This document shows, piece after piece, positions 43,069-52,763 of a stretch of 64,000 nt of DNA; position 1 is the first letter of the stretch, and the number at the start of each line of letters is the position of its first letter. Where the stretch lies: NCBI RefSeq assembly GCF_047308265.1, contig NZ_JBKQWY010000003.1:372001-436000 (forward strand). Reading direction: 5' to 3'. The notes under the pieces are model-generated. The model was not told where the DNA came from. It saw only the letters and a list, made by a program, of their open reading frames with translations, and made no database searches. This DNA is from Maricaulis sp047308265 (GTDB lineage Bacteria > Pseudomonadota > Alphaproteobacteria > Caulobacterales > Maricaulaceae). Made by a program: the position numbers and the translations under genes.

Positions 43069-45258
43069 ATGGCGTCGCGTAAATTCTCGTTTGCCACTGC
43101 ACTCATCAGTTCACTGGTTCTCGGGGGCACTATGCCCGCCCTGGCCCAGGACGGTGTCGATCCGGATGAACGTCCGGTCTATCTTGAAGCGGATACGGTC
43201 AATGATTTGACCGGTGGCGAAGGCTATCTCGCACGCGGCAATGTGCGCGTGCGCCAAGGGGATCGTACGCTGTTCGCCGACGAGCTGGTGTATCGTCCCG
43301 CCGAAAGCCAGATCATTGCCCGGGGCAATGTGATTCTCTTCGGCCAGGGTGAACACGCCCAGCATGCCGACGAAATGGTGTTCGACACAGCTCTCAATAC
43401 CGGCCTCGCGCTGGGCTTCGCCGCAATGCTGGAGAATCAAGGCCGTGTGGCAGCCGCCACAGCTGTGCGCCGCGCTGACGGTTCACTGCAGGCCAATGAT
43501 GCCTACTACACGGCCTGCCCGATGTGTGAGACGGGTGATGGTGAACCCACCTGGCGGATCCGTGCGAGTGAAGTCGTGCGCGATGTCAACAATCAGATGG
43601 TGTATTACAAGGACGCCCAGATCGAGATGATGGGTGTGCCGGTCTTTTATGCGCCGGCCTTCTCACACGCTGATCCGTCCTCCGAGCGCCGCTCCGGCCT
43701 TCTTTTCCCGGGTTTCGGCGTCTCCTCGCGTCTGGGGGTCTCCTATCAGCAACCCTATTACTGGGCGATTTCGCCGTCGCAGGACCTCATTATCGCGCCG
43801 CGTGTCATGAGTAATGTGAACCCCTTGCTGTACGGCGAGTATCGCAAACGCTTCTGGTCTGGCCAGCTGGAGTTTGAAGGCAGCTATACCAATGAGCGCG
43901 ACATTGACGGCGATGGCAACAAATTCGGCGAGAACCATAACCGCTGGCATATTTTCGGCGGCGGACGGTTTAACATCACTGATGATTGGCGCTGGGGCTT
44001 TACCGTGCAGGGGGCATCGGATGAGCTCAACCTGCGTCGCTATGACTTTTCCGAACAGGACAAGGACCGCGGCGCCCCGCTGACCACCACCAATCGCCGC
44101 CTGATTAACCAGCTCTATGTCGAAAATCGCGGCGAACGTCAGTACGCCCTGCTGGCGGGTGCGACGTATCAATCCCTGCTATCCCAGCGGGATGACGCGG
44201 CAATTCCTGATGTCGCGCCGATGTTCGAGTTTCAGCGCAATCTAATCGAAGACCGTAACTGGGGCCGTGTGACCTTCAGCACCAGCAGCGCCAATTTACG
44301 CCGATCTTCCGGACAGGATTACACACGCGCGTCTGCCGGGCTGGACTGGCGGACCCGCTATGTCTCATCCACCGGGCTGGTTGTCGAACCCTATGCACTC
44401 GTACGGCATGATTCCTACTGGTTCGACGATGTTAGACAGTCTGACGGCACATTGATCGACACGGACGCAACGCGGAGCGTGGGGCTGGCCGGAGCCGAGT
44501 TCAGCTATCCGCTTTACCGTCCGGGCGAGACAGTCGACTGGATCCTGGAACCCGTCGTGTCCGCCGTCATATCCTCCGAAGATGAAAACAGTGCCGAGAT
44601 CCTGAACGAAGACAGTCTTTCGGTTGACCTGGATGAGAGCATTATCTTTGCCCCCATTCGATCGCCGGGGCACGATATCTGGGAAGAAGGTCAGCGTCTT
44701 GCCTGGGGGCTTCGTGCCACCGCACAATGGGGGTCAGCCAACGCTGCCCGCGTTTTTGTCGGTCAAAGCCACCGTCTCGACGGAGACGCAGTCTTCAGCG
44801 AATCCAGCGGCCTCTTTGAAGACAATTCCGACTATGTCGTGGCCGGGTCTCTGTCCCTTGACCAGTTCAGGCTCAATATCCAGACGCGGCTCAACGAGGA
44901 AGATTTCGATCTCGACCGGATCAGCGTCGCCACCTCCTACACAAGCGACGCCTTCTATGGATCCCTTCGCTACACGGATGTAAGTGATGATTCGCTTCCC
45001 GGCGAGGAGGATCGAGAATTGCAGGCCGCCTTTGGCGTGCGCCTCACCGAGCACTGGGATTTTATCGGCGACATCCGCCAGGATCTCGATGCCGACGAAA
45101 CACGCCTCTCGAATATCGGTTTTGGGTATGAGGATGACTGCACCCAGCTGCAGATTCTCTACCAGCGCGAAGCGAACCTTATTGCGGGTCTGGGGGATTC
45201 TGAATCCATCCAGGTGCGTATCGCACTGTTCACGCTGGGTAGTTTGTCAGAAGATTAG
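43069..45258 (+). CDS. lptD: LPS assembly outer membrane protein LptD
   Basis: LptD inserts LPS into the outer leaflet with LptE. The protein has 729 residues. A signal peptide ends at ALAQ (residue 27), an OstA-type N-terminal domain follows (about 40-180), and a large C-terminal barrel runs to the end. Disulfide-forming candidates are the CPMC pair near residue 160 and Cys in EDDCTQLQILYQRE near the C-terminus. The ATG at 43069 has AGGGGG upstream. Starts at 43018 and 43021 would put 16-17 residues before the signal peptide. Confidence 0.94.
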   Translation: MASRKFSFATALISSLVLGGTMPALAQDGVDPDERPVYLEADTVNDLTGGEGYLARGNVRVRQGDRTLFADELVYRPAESQIIARGNVILFGQGEHAQHADEMVFDTALNTGLALGFAAMLENQGRVAAATAVRRADGSLQANDAYYTACPMCETGDGEPTWRIRASEVVRDVNNQMVYYKDAQIEMMGVPVFYAPAFSHADPSSERRSGLLFPGFGVSSRLGVSYQQPYYWAISPSQDLIIAPRVMSNVNPLLYGEYRKRFWSGQLEFEGSYTNERDIDGDGNKFGENHNRWHIFGGGRFNITDDWRWGFTVQGASDELNLRRYDFSEQDKDRGAPLTTTNRRLINQLYVENRGERQYALLAGATYQSLLSQRDDAAIPDVAPMFEFQRNLIEDRNWGRVTFSTSSANLRRSSGQDYTRASAGLDWRTRYVSSTGLVVEPYALVRHDSYWFDDVRQSDGTLIDTDATRSVGLAGAEFSYPLYRPGETVDWILEPVVSAVISSEDENSAEILNEDSLSVDLDESIIFAPIRSPGHDIWEEGQRLAWGLRATAQWGSANAARVFVGQSHRLDGDAVFSESSGLFEDNSDYVVAGSLSLDQFRLNIQTRLNEEDFDLDRISVATSYTSDAFYGSLRYTDVSDDSLPGEEDRELQAAFGVRLTEHWDFIGDIRQDLDADETRLSNIGFGYEDDCTQLQILYQREANLIAGLGDSESIQVRIALFTLGSLSED

Positions 45259-45326
45259 TGTACATTGTGCCTCGATTGCGCGATGACCGTGCCTGTCATG
45301 TACCGCTTGGAACTGGATCCTCGCTG

Positions 45327-46610
45327 ATGAAACGCGTTCTACTTGCCATTGTGGCGTCCCTGTCTGTCCTGTCCTTCACCCCAGCCGCGCTTGCCCAGCA
45401 AGACACCTCGCCGGCTCCGCAAGGTCAAATTGAAGGCATCGCCGCCACCGTCAATGACGAACCGATCACCACGCTCGACGTGCGCAATCGTATGCGACTG
45501 ATTGTGGCCTCATCTGGTATCCAGCCCGACCCGCAATCCCTGCCCCGAATCTATGACCAGGCTCTGTCCGGTCTCATCGATGAAAGTCTGCAGCTGCAGG
45601 CCGCATCGGAATACGAGATCGAAGTGACGGACGAAGAGGTCAATGACTCCATTCGCGACCTCGCCAGTCGATCCAACACCACCGTGGACGCCATCACGAA
45701 CGATCTGCGCGCTTCAGGGGTCGATGTGTCGACCTTGCGCCGTCAGCTGGAAGCCGAGATTGCGTGGCAAATCCTGGTCAATGGTCGTTATGGCAGCCGA
45801 ATTCGCGTCTCGGATCAGCAGATCACCCAATCGCTCGAACGTCTTGTCGCCTCGGCGTCTCAGCCGCAATACCGCATCTTCGAAATTCTTGTCGAAATCC
45901 CTTCCGCTCAGGCAGAAGACCAAGCCGTTCAACGGGTTCTGACAATTCTTCAACAGCTTCAGAGCGGTGCCAGCTTCCCGGATCTTGCACGTCAGTTTTC
46001 GGATGCCCCCTCAGCCCGGACCGGTGGTGATATTGGCTGGATTGTCGCGTCCCAGCTGCCACAGGAAGTGTCCAACATCATGCCGCAGCTTGTCGGCGCG
46101 TTTGAAGCCAATGGGGGGCGTGGTGCGTTGTCCAACCCGGTCCGCGTGCCCGGCGGCTTCATGGTCGTTGCCCTCATCGGCGTGCGTGACGGCACGACCA
46201 CACTGCAATACGAGCTGACCCAGGTCACAATCCCGGCAGCGAGTGTGGAGGACAATACCCGCGCGCAATTCGAACGCGCCCTGGCTGAGAGCCCGACCTG
46301 CGAGGCGGCTCAAGCCCTGGCAGATGAGTTTGATGGCGCGTTTGTCAGCCAGCTGGGCACCATCACCACGGACGCCCTGTTGCCGCAAATCCGCCAGGCA
46401 CTGAATCCGCTGGATACCGGTGATAATACAGGCGTTCTGGATACCGCAGCGGGTCTTCAAACACTGCTGGTCTGCAATCGCGAAATCACCGGACCGGGTG
46501 TGCCGAGCCGCGATGATATCGCCGGCCAGATCCGCGGACAGCAATTATCGCTACAGGCCCGCCGCTGGCTGCGCGATCTGCGCCGTGACTCCACCATCGA
46601 TATCCGGTGA
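45327..46610 (+). CDS. surA: Periplasmic chaperone/peptidyl-prolyl isomerase SurA
   Basis: SurA escorts outer-membrane proteins, including LptD, through the periplasm. The protein has 427 residues. A signal peptide ends at ALAQ (residue 23), followed by the SurA N-terminal domain (about 34-150). One parvulin domain lies at about 170-275, with GASFPDLARQFSDAP and GGDIGWI motifs. A second, degenerate one may follow. The ATG at 45327 starts the signal peptide directly. The stop overlaps the pdxA start (GTGA). Confidence 0.92.
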   Translation: MKRVLLAIVASLSVLSFTPAALAQQDTSPAPQGQIEGIAATVNDEPITTLDVRNRMRLIVASSGIQPDPQSLPRIYDQALSGLIDESLQLQAASEYEIEVTDEEVNDSIRDLASRSNTTVDAITNDLRASGVDVSTLRRQLEAEIAWQILVNGRYGSRIRVSDQQITQSLERLVASASQPQYRIFEILVEIPSAQAEDQAVQRVLTILQQLQSGASFPDLARQFSDAPSARTGGDIGWIVASQLPQEVSNIMPQLVGAFEANGGRGALSNPVRVPGGFMVVALIGVRDGTTTLQYELTQVTIPAASVEDNTRAQFERALAESPTCEAAQALADEFDGAFVSQLGTITTDALLPQIRQALNPLDTGDNTGVLDTAAGLQTLLVCNREITGPGVPSRDDIAGQIRGQQLSLQARRWLRDLRRDSTIDIR

Positions 46611-47632
46611 CACGCCCCTCTCGGCCCCTTGCGCTCAGCCTGGGTGATCCGGCGGGCATTGGTCCAGAGATTGCCCTGAAGGCCTGGCGCGCATTGTGTT
46701 CAGACGGTCCCGTCTTTGCGCTGATCGGTGACCACCCGATACTCCACGATCAGGCCGCACGACTGGGCCTGCCCGCCCCCCAAAGGATCGCACACCTGAG
46801 CGAGGCCAACGCGGTATTTGGATCGGCCCTGCCTGTATTGCCGCTCGACGACATCACCGTGCCGGCCGTCCAGCCCGGAACCCCGTCTCCCGACCAGGCC
46901 CCGCTGATCTGCGCCAGCATTGAACGTGGCGTCGCCCTTGCCCTGTCCGGCGAAGCCGCGGGACTGGTGACCTGTCCGATCGCCAAAAGCGTGCTCTACG
47001 AAGCCGGTTTCCGCTTTCCCGGGCATACCGAGTATCTGGCGGACCTCACCCGTCACGCACCCGTGAGCGGCCCACGCGGCCCTGTCATGATGCTGGCCAA
47101 TGCCCATCTGCGTGTCGTGCTGACCTCAATCCATGTGTCGCTATGCGATGCCCTGGCAGCCATGACAGCGGAACGTGTGATCGAACTGGCGCGCCTGACC
47201 CACAACGCCTTGCAGCAGGACTTTGGTATCGCGCATCCACGTCTTGCGCTGGCGGGCCTCAACCCGCATGCCGGCGAAGACGGGGCGCTGGGACGCGAGG
47301 AGATCGAAATCCTCAACCCCGCCGCTGAACGCCTCCGGACAGAGGGGATAGACATCTCTGATGCCCGCCCGCCTGACACCTTGTTCCATGCCGATGCCCG
47401 TCAAGGCTATGATGTTGTCTTGTGCCAGTATCATGATCAGGGTCTGATCCCTGTAAAGACCCTCGACTTCCATGGCGGGGTGAATATAACCCTCGGCCTG
47501 CCCATTATTCGAACATCGCCGGACCATGGCACAGCGTTTGACCGGGCCGGTCAGTTGACCGCCCGTCCCGACAGCCTGATCGCCGCCCTGCGCCAAGCCG
47601 ATACTCTTGCCCGCCACCGTTATGACGCCTGA
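46607..47632 (+). CDS. pdxA: 4-hydroxythreonine-4-phosphate dehydrogenase PdxA
   Basis: PdxA oxidises 4-phosphohydroxy-L-threonine in pyridoxal phosphate synthesis. The protein has 341 residues, starts at a GTG overlapping the surA stop, and has LGDPAGIGPEIALKA at the N-terminus. Metal-binding His residues are in FPGHTEYLA, LNPHAGEDG and QYHDQGLIPVK. The surA-pdxA-rsmA order is common in Proteobacteria. It overlaps rsmA by 11 bases. Confidence 0.94.
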   Translation: MTRPSRPLALSLGDPAGIGPEIALKAWRALCSDGPVFALIGDHPILHDQAARLGLPAPQRIAHLSEANAVFGSALPVLPLDDITVPAVQPGTPSPDQAPLICASIERGVALALSGEAAGLVTCPIAKSVLYEAGFRFPGHTEYLADLTRHAPVSGPRGPVMMLANAHLRVVLTSIHVSLCDALAAMTAERVIELARLTHNALQQDFGIAHPRLALAGLNPHAGEDGALGREEIEILNPAAERLRTEGIDISDARPPDTLFHADARQGYDVVLCQYHDQGLIPVKTLDFHGGVNITLGLPIIRTSPDHGTAFDRAGQLTARPDSLIAALRQADTLARHRYDA

Positions 47633-48476
47633 TCAACTTCCCCCGCTCCGCGATGTCATTGCCCAGCATGATCTGGGTGCCAAAAAGACATTCGGGCAGC
47701 ACTTTCTTCTCGACCTGAACCTCACAGCGAAGATTGCGCGCCTGGCCGGAGACATGAGTGACAAGCACGCGATCGAGATCGGTCCCGGCCCGGGCGGTCT
47801 GACGCGCGCCATTCTGGCGGAAGGCGCCAGGCATCTCACGCTTGTCGAGAAGGATCCGCGTTTCTTGCCCGCGCTTGCCGAGGTTGGCGCGGCCTATCCC
47901 GGTCAGCTCGATATCGTTGAAGGGGATGCGCTGGAGGTGGATGAGACACGTTTCATGCCTGCCGGACAATCCGTCATCCTGTCCAACCTGCCCTATAATG
48001 TGGGCACGCATCTGATGATCAAATGGCTGGAGAGCGACCCCATCTGGTGGACACGGGCCGTCTTGATGTTCCAGCGGGAAGTGGCGGACCGGATCGTGGC
48101 CCGGGTCGGCGAGAAGGCCTATGGCCGTCTCGCCATCCTCTCCCAGTCGCGCGCCTCGGTTCGGCTGGCGCTGAAAGTGACCGCGCGGGCCTTTACCCCG
48201 CCGCCCAAAGTCGAATCGGCCGTGATTGTTGTAGATCCCCTGCCGGCGGATCAACGGTTCGAGGATCTCAAGGCTCTGGAAGCTGTCACGGCTTCTGCAT
48301 TTGGCCAGAGACGCAAAATCCTGCGCCGCTCCCTGGCACAGGCTGCACACCAAGCCTCCACACCGGTGGACAGCCTCATCGAGGCCGCCGGACTGGATCC
48401 GTCTGCACGAGCGGAGACGATTGATATTGAGGGTTTCCAGGCTTTGGCCCGCGCCTGGCGGGCGGCCCGGGGCTAG
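47622..48476 (+). CDS. rsmA: 16S rRNA dimethyladenosine transferase RsmA (KsgA)
   Basis: RsmA dimethylates A1518 and A1519 of 16S rRNA late in 30S assembly. The protein has 284 residues. KKTFGQHFLLD, the SAM motif EIGPGPGGLT and the catalytic NLPYNVGTH are intact. The ATG at 47622 lies within the pdxA end. A TTG at 47607 was not chosen. The stop abuts the stop of the convergent gmk with no spacer. Confidence 0.95.
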   Translation: MTPDQLPPLRDVIAQHDLGAKKTFGQHFLLDLNLTAKIARLAGDMSDKHAIEIGPGPGGLTRAILAEGARHLTLVEKDPRFLPALAEVGAAYPGQLDIVEGDALEVDETRFMPAGQSVILSNLPYNVGTHLMIKWLESDPIWWTRAVLMFQREVADRIVARVGEKAYGRLAILSQSRASVRLALKVTARAFTPPPKVESAVIVVDPLPADQRFEDLKALEAVTASAFGQRRKILRRSLAQAAHQASTPVDSLIEAAGLDPSARAETIDIEGFQALARAWRAARG

Positions 48477-49130
48477 TTATTCGTCCATCAGGGCCTGGAC
48501 AAATCCATCCAACCAGGGATGACGCGACCGCTTCCAGCGTTCCGCATGCAGGATCAGATTGAGCTTTTCGAGCGCCCGGGCGAAATCATCATTCACGATC
48601 ACATAGTCGTACTCCGACCAGTGCTCGATCTCGCTCTTGGCGCGGGCCATGCGGCCATCAATGATCTCGCTGCTATCCTGGCCCCGCTTTTTCAGACGGT
48701 CTTCCAGCAGAGCGAGAGAGGGCGGCAGGATGAATACTCGCACGGTGTCTTCAGCCGCCTGTTCGGCGATGGCCTGGGCGCCTTGCCAGTCGATATCGAA
48801 GACCACATCCCGGCCTTCCTCGATGGCCTCCATCACAGGCGCCTTGGGTGTGCCGTAATAATGGTCGAACACCTTGGCCCATTCGAAAAACGCACCCTCT
48901 TCGACCTGCTGCATGAAGGTGGCTTCGTCGGTGAAATAATAATCGACACCGTGCTGTTCACCGGGACGCGGCTGACGCGTGGTAGTGGAGACAGACAGAA
49001 CGATATCCGGATTTTGCGCCAGCAGACGTTTGGACAGCGTCGTTTTTCCCGCACCGGACGGGCTGGACAGAGGGATCAGGACGCCGCGGCGTTGGCCTCG
49101 GAACAGGGCGGCATGACCATCACTCGACAT
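48477..49130 (-). CDS. gmk: Guanylate kinase
   Basis: Gmk phosphorylates GMP to GDP. The protein has 217 residues. The P-loop is SPSGAGKTTLSKRL, the GMP-binding region includes TTTRQPRPGE, GVDYYF and GAFFEWAKV, and IDWQGAQAI is the Walker-B-like strand. It overlaps yicC by 11 bases and ends the minus-strand mltG-yicC-gmk run. Confidence 0.95.
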   Translation of the reverse strand: MSSDGHAALFRGQRRGVLIPLSSPSGAGKTTLSKRLLAQNPDIVLSVSTTTRQPRPGEQHGVDYYFTDEATFMQQVEEGAFFEWAKVFDHYYGTPKAPVMEAIEEGRDVVFDIDWQGAQAIAEQAAEDTVRVFILPPSLALLEDRLKKRGQDSSEIIDGRMARAKSEIEHWSEYDYVIVNDDFARALEKLNLILHAERWKRSRHPWLDGFVQALMDE

Positions 49131-50004
49131 TCTGAACCTGCTCCCTCATCTGGTCGATGACATTCTTGAGTGCCAGACCGACCGTCGTCAAAGCCGGATC
49201 CTGCGACTTTGAGCATAGCGTATTGGCTTCCCGATTGAACTCCTGGGTCAGGAAGTCCAGTTTTCGTCCGACGGGGGAGCCTTGTTGGATTAATTGGCGC
49301 GCAGATTGGATGTGTGCTTTGAGTCTGTCCAACTCTTCTTGCACATCCAGCTTTACCGCGAGCGCAGCCGCTTCCGTGGCCAGGCGATCCTCGTCGAGCC
49401 CTTTGGGCAAAAGTTCATTGAACTTCTGTTCCAGGCGCAGTTTGAGGGCCTCCGTGCGCGTTACAGCCAAGCAGGAGGCTTCAGTGGTCAGACGTTCAAT
49501 GTCATCCACCTGACCGCTCAGTATCCCGGACAGGGCTACGCCCTCCTCCAGTCGTGCCTGTTTCAAACGATCCAGCAGTTCTGCGAGGCTCGCGACCAGA
49601 GCTGCGTCCAGTTCGGGATCGATCTCGAGGGCATCGCGCTCGGACGACACCAGAACACCTGGCACCGACATGAGCCCATCCAGGCGCGGTGCGGTCACAT
49701 CACCACTGGCCAGAAGCGGCGCAGCGGAGGCCAGCAGAACCTTGACGGCATTTACATCCACAGAAACGGCAGGGGTCTCGCCATCCTGGCGCAGCGTGAG
49801 CGAACACTGCAGATTACCGCGCGCAAAGCGGTGCTTGGCCGCATCGCGAACCGCGCCTTCCAGGCGCTCATATCCGGCGGGCCAGCGGAACCGGGCCTCC
49901 AGGCCCTTGCCATTGACGGATCGGCCTTCCCAGACCCAGCGCAAGCTGCCGAATTCGCCTTCGGCCCGGGCAAATCCGGTCATGCCGGACAGATGATCAG
50001 TCAT
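49120..50004 (-). CDS. yicC: YicC family endoribonuclease
   Basis: This 294-residue protein of the YicC/YloC family, whose members are endoribonucleases, has the N-terminal SGMTGFARAEGE, EGRSVNGKGLE and RFRWPAGYE segments. The C-terminal DUF1732-type region carries EELDRLKAHI, GRKLDFLTQEFNREANTLCSK and the final EQVQN. All are near-invariant. It starts three bases after the mltG stop and overlaps gmk, the usual order in this class. Confidence 0.93.
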   Translation of the reverse strand: MTDHLSGMTGFARAEGEFGSLRWVWEGRSVNGKGLEARFRWPAGYERLEGAVRDAAKHRFARGNLQCSLTLRQDGETPAVSVDVNAVKVLLASAAPLLASGDVTAPRLDGLMSVPGVLVSSERDALEIDPELDAALVASLAELLDRLKQARLEEGVALSGILSGQVDDIERLTTEASCLAVTRTEALKLRLEQKFNELLPKGLDEDRLATEAAALAVKLDVQEELDRLKAHIQSARQLIQQGSPVGRKLDFLTQEFNREANTLCSKSQDPALTTVGLALKNVIDQMREQVQNVE

Positions 50005-50007
50005 GGT

Positions 50008-51054
50008 CTAGTTCGCTTGTTGTCGACGTTCACGCTCAATACGGCGCCATTCGCGCACATTGCGCAAGTGCTGGGCATAGGTTTCGGCAAAGACATGCCC
50101 ACCCGTACCGTCTGCCACGAAGAACAGATACTCGGTCTCGGCCGGGTTGAGCACGGCCTCCAGGCTTTCGCGGCCGGGATTAGCGATGGGCGTCGGCGGC
50201 AGGCGCGGGATTTGATAAGTATTCCAGGCATTGTTTTCATTATCGATCTCGGACCGGCGCAATCCCCGCCCCAAAGGTTCGCCCTGGCTGATGCCATAGA
50301 TAATGGTCGGATCGCTTTCCAGACGCATCCCGCGGTCCAGCCGGTTGGTGAACACCCCGGCGACTTCCGCACGCTCGGACCCGACGCCGGTTTCCTTCTC
50401 GACAATCGAGGCCAGGATAATGGCTTCAGCACGGGAGGAAATGGGCAGATCGTCCGCACGATTATCCCAGAGCGCGTCCAGAAGGGCCGTCTGATCGGCC
50501 TGCATACGGTCCAGCAGCGACTGACGGCTTGTGCCCCGTGTGACCAGATAGGTCTCCGGCAGCAGTGTGCCTTCCGCCGGAACCTCGGCAATCTCGCCCG
50601 TCAAAACATCTGACGCTTCGAGCACACGCACAATCATGGCGCTGGTGAGACCTTCCGCGAAGGTGATCGGGTATTGAATGCTCTCGCCCTCGACAAGCAG
50701 GTCATGAATAGCCTGCATGGAGGCGTTGGCCGGAATGAGGTATTCGCCCGTCTTGATGGTATCGGGCTCTTCCAGAAGCTCCACAGCGACACGGAACACG
50801 CGCGCATCAGTGACAAGCCCCTCTCGCTCGAGCTGGTAGGCAGCTTGTATCAGACCGGTCCCGCGTTCAATCGTGATGATGCTGTCGTCTGACACCGGTC
50901 CATCGGACACATACTGAGCCTCCAGCCAGCGGTATCCGGCATATCCGCCGCCCGCAACCGCGAGCGCGCCCACCGCAATCAGGCCCAAAATCCAGAACAG
51001 AAGAATCTTCAACCACCCACCCTTTTTGGCGGGGGCCGTGTCGACCTCACTCAT
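50008..51054 (-). CDS. mltG: Endolytic murein transglycosylase MltG
   Basis: MltG is an inner-membrane lytic transglycosylase that cuts nascent glycan strands. The protein has 348 residues, one N-terminal membrane helix (about 17-43) and the YceG domain. SIVEKETG contains the catalytic Glu, and FTNRLDRGMRLESDPTIIYG and LPPTPIANPG are conserved. The second of two adjacent ATGs (51054) is about six bases from GGAG and is preferred over 51057. The gene lies between fabF and yicC. Confidence 0.94.
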   Translation of the reverse strand: MSEVDTAPAKKGGWLKILLFWILGLIAVGALAVAGGGYAGYRWLEAQYVSDGPVSDDSIITIERGTGLIQAAYQLEREGLVTDARVFRVAVELLEEPDTIKTGEYLIPANASMQAIHDLLVEGESIQYPITFAEGLTSAMIVRVLEASDVLTGEIAEVPAEGTLLPETYLVTRGTSRQSLLDRMQADQTALLDALWDNRADDLPISSRAEAIILASIVEKETGVGSERAEVAGVFTNRLDRGMRLESDPTIIYGISQGEPLGRGLRRSEIDNENNAWNTYQIPRLPPTPIANPGRESLEAVLNPAETEYLFFVADGTGGHVFAETYAQHLRNVREWRRIERERRQQAN

Positions 51055-51072
51055 CATGTACTCCAGAACGCG

Positions 51073-52356
51073 TCAGTCTGCGGCGACGAATAGCACGGAG
51101 GCATTGGTTCCACCGAATCCAAACGAGTTGGACAAGGCGGCCCGGACCTCTTTTTTCACCGCCTTATGCGGTGCCAGATTGATCGGCGTGTCAACGGAAG
51201 GATTGTCCAGGTTGAGTGTCGGGGGGCACATGCCGTCCCGAATCGCCAGAATGGAGAAAATCGCCTCGACCGCCCCGGCCGCCCCCAGGAGGTGACCGAT
51301 CGAGGATTTCGTCGACGACATCACAAGCCCCTCGGGGACATCGCTGAACAGGCGTTCCACGGCGCGCAGTTCGATCTCGTCGCCCTTGGGTGTGGATGTG
51401 CCATGGGCGTTGACGTAATCGATATCAGACGCGGTGAGCCCGCCATCGGCCAGGGCCGCCGACATGGCCCGGTAGCCACCATCGCCATCCTCGGCCGGAG
51501 CCGTGATGTGATAGGCGTCACCGGAGAGCCCATATCCCTTGACCTCGGCATAGATTTTCGCGCCGCGGGCCTTGGCACGCTCATAGTCTTCAAGCACGAC
51601 CACGCCGGCGCCCTCACCCATCACGAAACCATCGCGATCGGTGTCATAAGGCCGGGAGCCTTTCTGCGGCGTCTCGTTAAAGCCGGTCGACAAGGCCTTG
51701 CAGGCAACAAAGGACGCAATACCCAGACGACAAACGGCCGCTTCGGCACCTCCCGCCACCATCACATCCGCATCGCCGCGAGCGACCAGGCGGGCCGCAT
51801 CACCGATGGCGTGAGCGCCGGTGGAGCAGGCCGTCACAACCGAATGATTGGGGCCTTTCAGGCCATGCCGGATCGAAACCTGGCCCGAGGCCAGATTGAT
51901 CAGCATGGAGGGAATAACAAAGGGAGAGAGGCGGCGGGGCCCCTTCTCGTGCAGATCAATGGAGGCGTTAAACGTGGTCTCCAGCCCCCCAATGCCGGAA
52001 CCGATCATCACACCGGCGCGATACCGGTCGTCCTCGGTTTCAGCCACCCAGCCGGAATCAGCCAGGGCCTCGTCTGCTGCCGCAATGCCATAGAGGATGA
52101 AATCATCCACGCGCCGCCGGTCGCGGGCGCTCATGACGGCATCGGGGTCAAACACCCCGTCATAGCTGTCGCCGCCGTCACCACGGCCATCCAGCCGCGG
52201 CACCAGGCCTGCAATCTTGCAGGCCAGGTCCGACGTGTCGAAGTGGTCGATCAGCCCCAGGCCGGACTGACCGTCCAGCAGGCGCTTCCAGACCGTCTCA
52301 CGACCTGCCCCAAGCGGGGTGACAAGGCCGATACCCGTGACGACGACGCGACGCAT
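51073..52356 (-). CDS. fabF: Beta-ketoacyl-ACP synthase II
   Basis: FabF elongates acyl-ACP by condensation with malonyl-ACP. The protein has 427 residues. The active-site Cys is in VTACSTGAHAIG, and the two His are in NAHGTSTPKGD and SSIGHLLGAAGA. The GFGGTNAS ending is typical. It starts ten bases after the acpP stop, within fabD-fabG-acpP-fabF. Confidence 0.96.
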   Translation of the reverse strand: MRRVVVTGIGLVTPLGAGRETVWKRLLDGQSGLGLIDHFDTSDLACKIAGLVPRLDGRGDGGDSYDGVFDPDAVMSARDRRRVDDFILYGIAAADEALADSGWVAETEDDRYRAGVMIGSGIGGLETTFNASIDLHEKGPRRLSPFVIPSMLINLASGQVSIRHGLKGPNHSVVTACSTGAHAIGDAARLVARGDADVMVAGGAEAAVCRLGIASFVACKALSTGFNETPQKGSRPYDTDRDGFVMGEGAGVVVLEDYERAKARGAKIYAEVKGYGLSGDAYHITAPAEDGDGGYRAMSAALADGGLTASDIDYVNAHGTSTPKGDEIELRAVERLFSDVPEGLVMSSTKSSIGHLLGAAGAVEAIFSILAIRDGMCPPTLNLDNPSVDTPINLAPHKAVKKEVRAALSNSFGFGGTNASVLFVAAD

Positions 52357-52365
52357 GATCCAGTC

Positions 52366-52602
52366 TTAACCGACCTTCTCGGAGATGAATTTCACGGCGT
52401 CGCCGACCGTCTGAATGTGCTCAGCGGCGTCGTCCGGGATTTCAATGTCGAATTCTTCTTCGAACGCCATCACCAGCTCGACATTGTCGAGAGAGTCGGC
52501 GCCCAGATCGTCGATGAAGCTGGCGTTTTCAGCAACTTTTTCGGCCTCAACGTCGAGGTGCTCCACCACGATTTTCTTTACGCGTTCGAGAACGTCAGAC
52601 AT
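52366..52602 (-). CDS. acpP: Acyl carrier protein
   Basis: This is a 78-residue acidic carrier protein of fatty acid synthesis. The 4'-phosphopantetheine is attached at the Ser in GADSLDNVELVMAFEE (residue 37). A GAGGAT ribosome binding site precedes the ATG. The 160-base upstream region contains a palindrome, AAGTATCATACTT (52698-52710), about 100 bases before the start. Confidence 0.97.
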   Translation of the reverse strand: MSDVLERVKKIVVEHLDVEAEKVAENASFIDDLGADSLDNVELVMAFEEEFDIEIPDDAAEHIQTVGDAVKFISEKVG

Positions 52603-52697
52603 TTCGTATCCTCTTATGCAATTGACCGCCCTGAATGTCGGCGGCGCAGGAAGGGACGGGATGCGCCCTTAAACACAATCCCCAAGAATGCGCGGGC

Positions 52698-52710
52698 AAG
52701 TATCATACTT
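52698..52710. promoter_or_regulatory. Palindrome AAGTATCATACTT upstream of acpP
   Basis: Six-base perfect arms surround a single base, in the gap between fabG and acpP. It could be an operator for acpP or overlap its promoter. No factor is assigned. Confidence 0.3.
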
Positions 52711-52763
52711 CCCACACCAATACCAGAAGGCAGATCCATGGCACACTCGCCATGATTCGACCA

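Noticed and set aside
51166..52755. 529-codon plus-strand open frame
   Set aside because: It is antisense to fabF and acpP, which have all their catalytic motifs.
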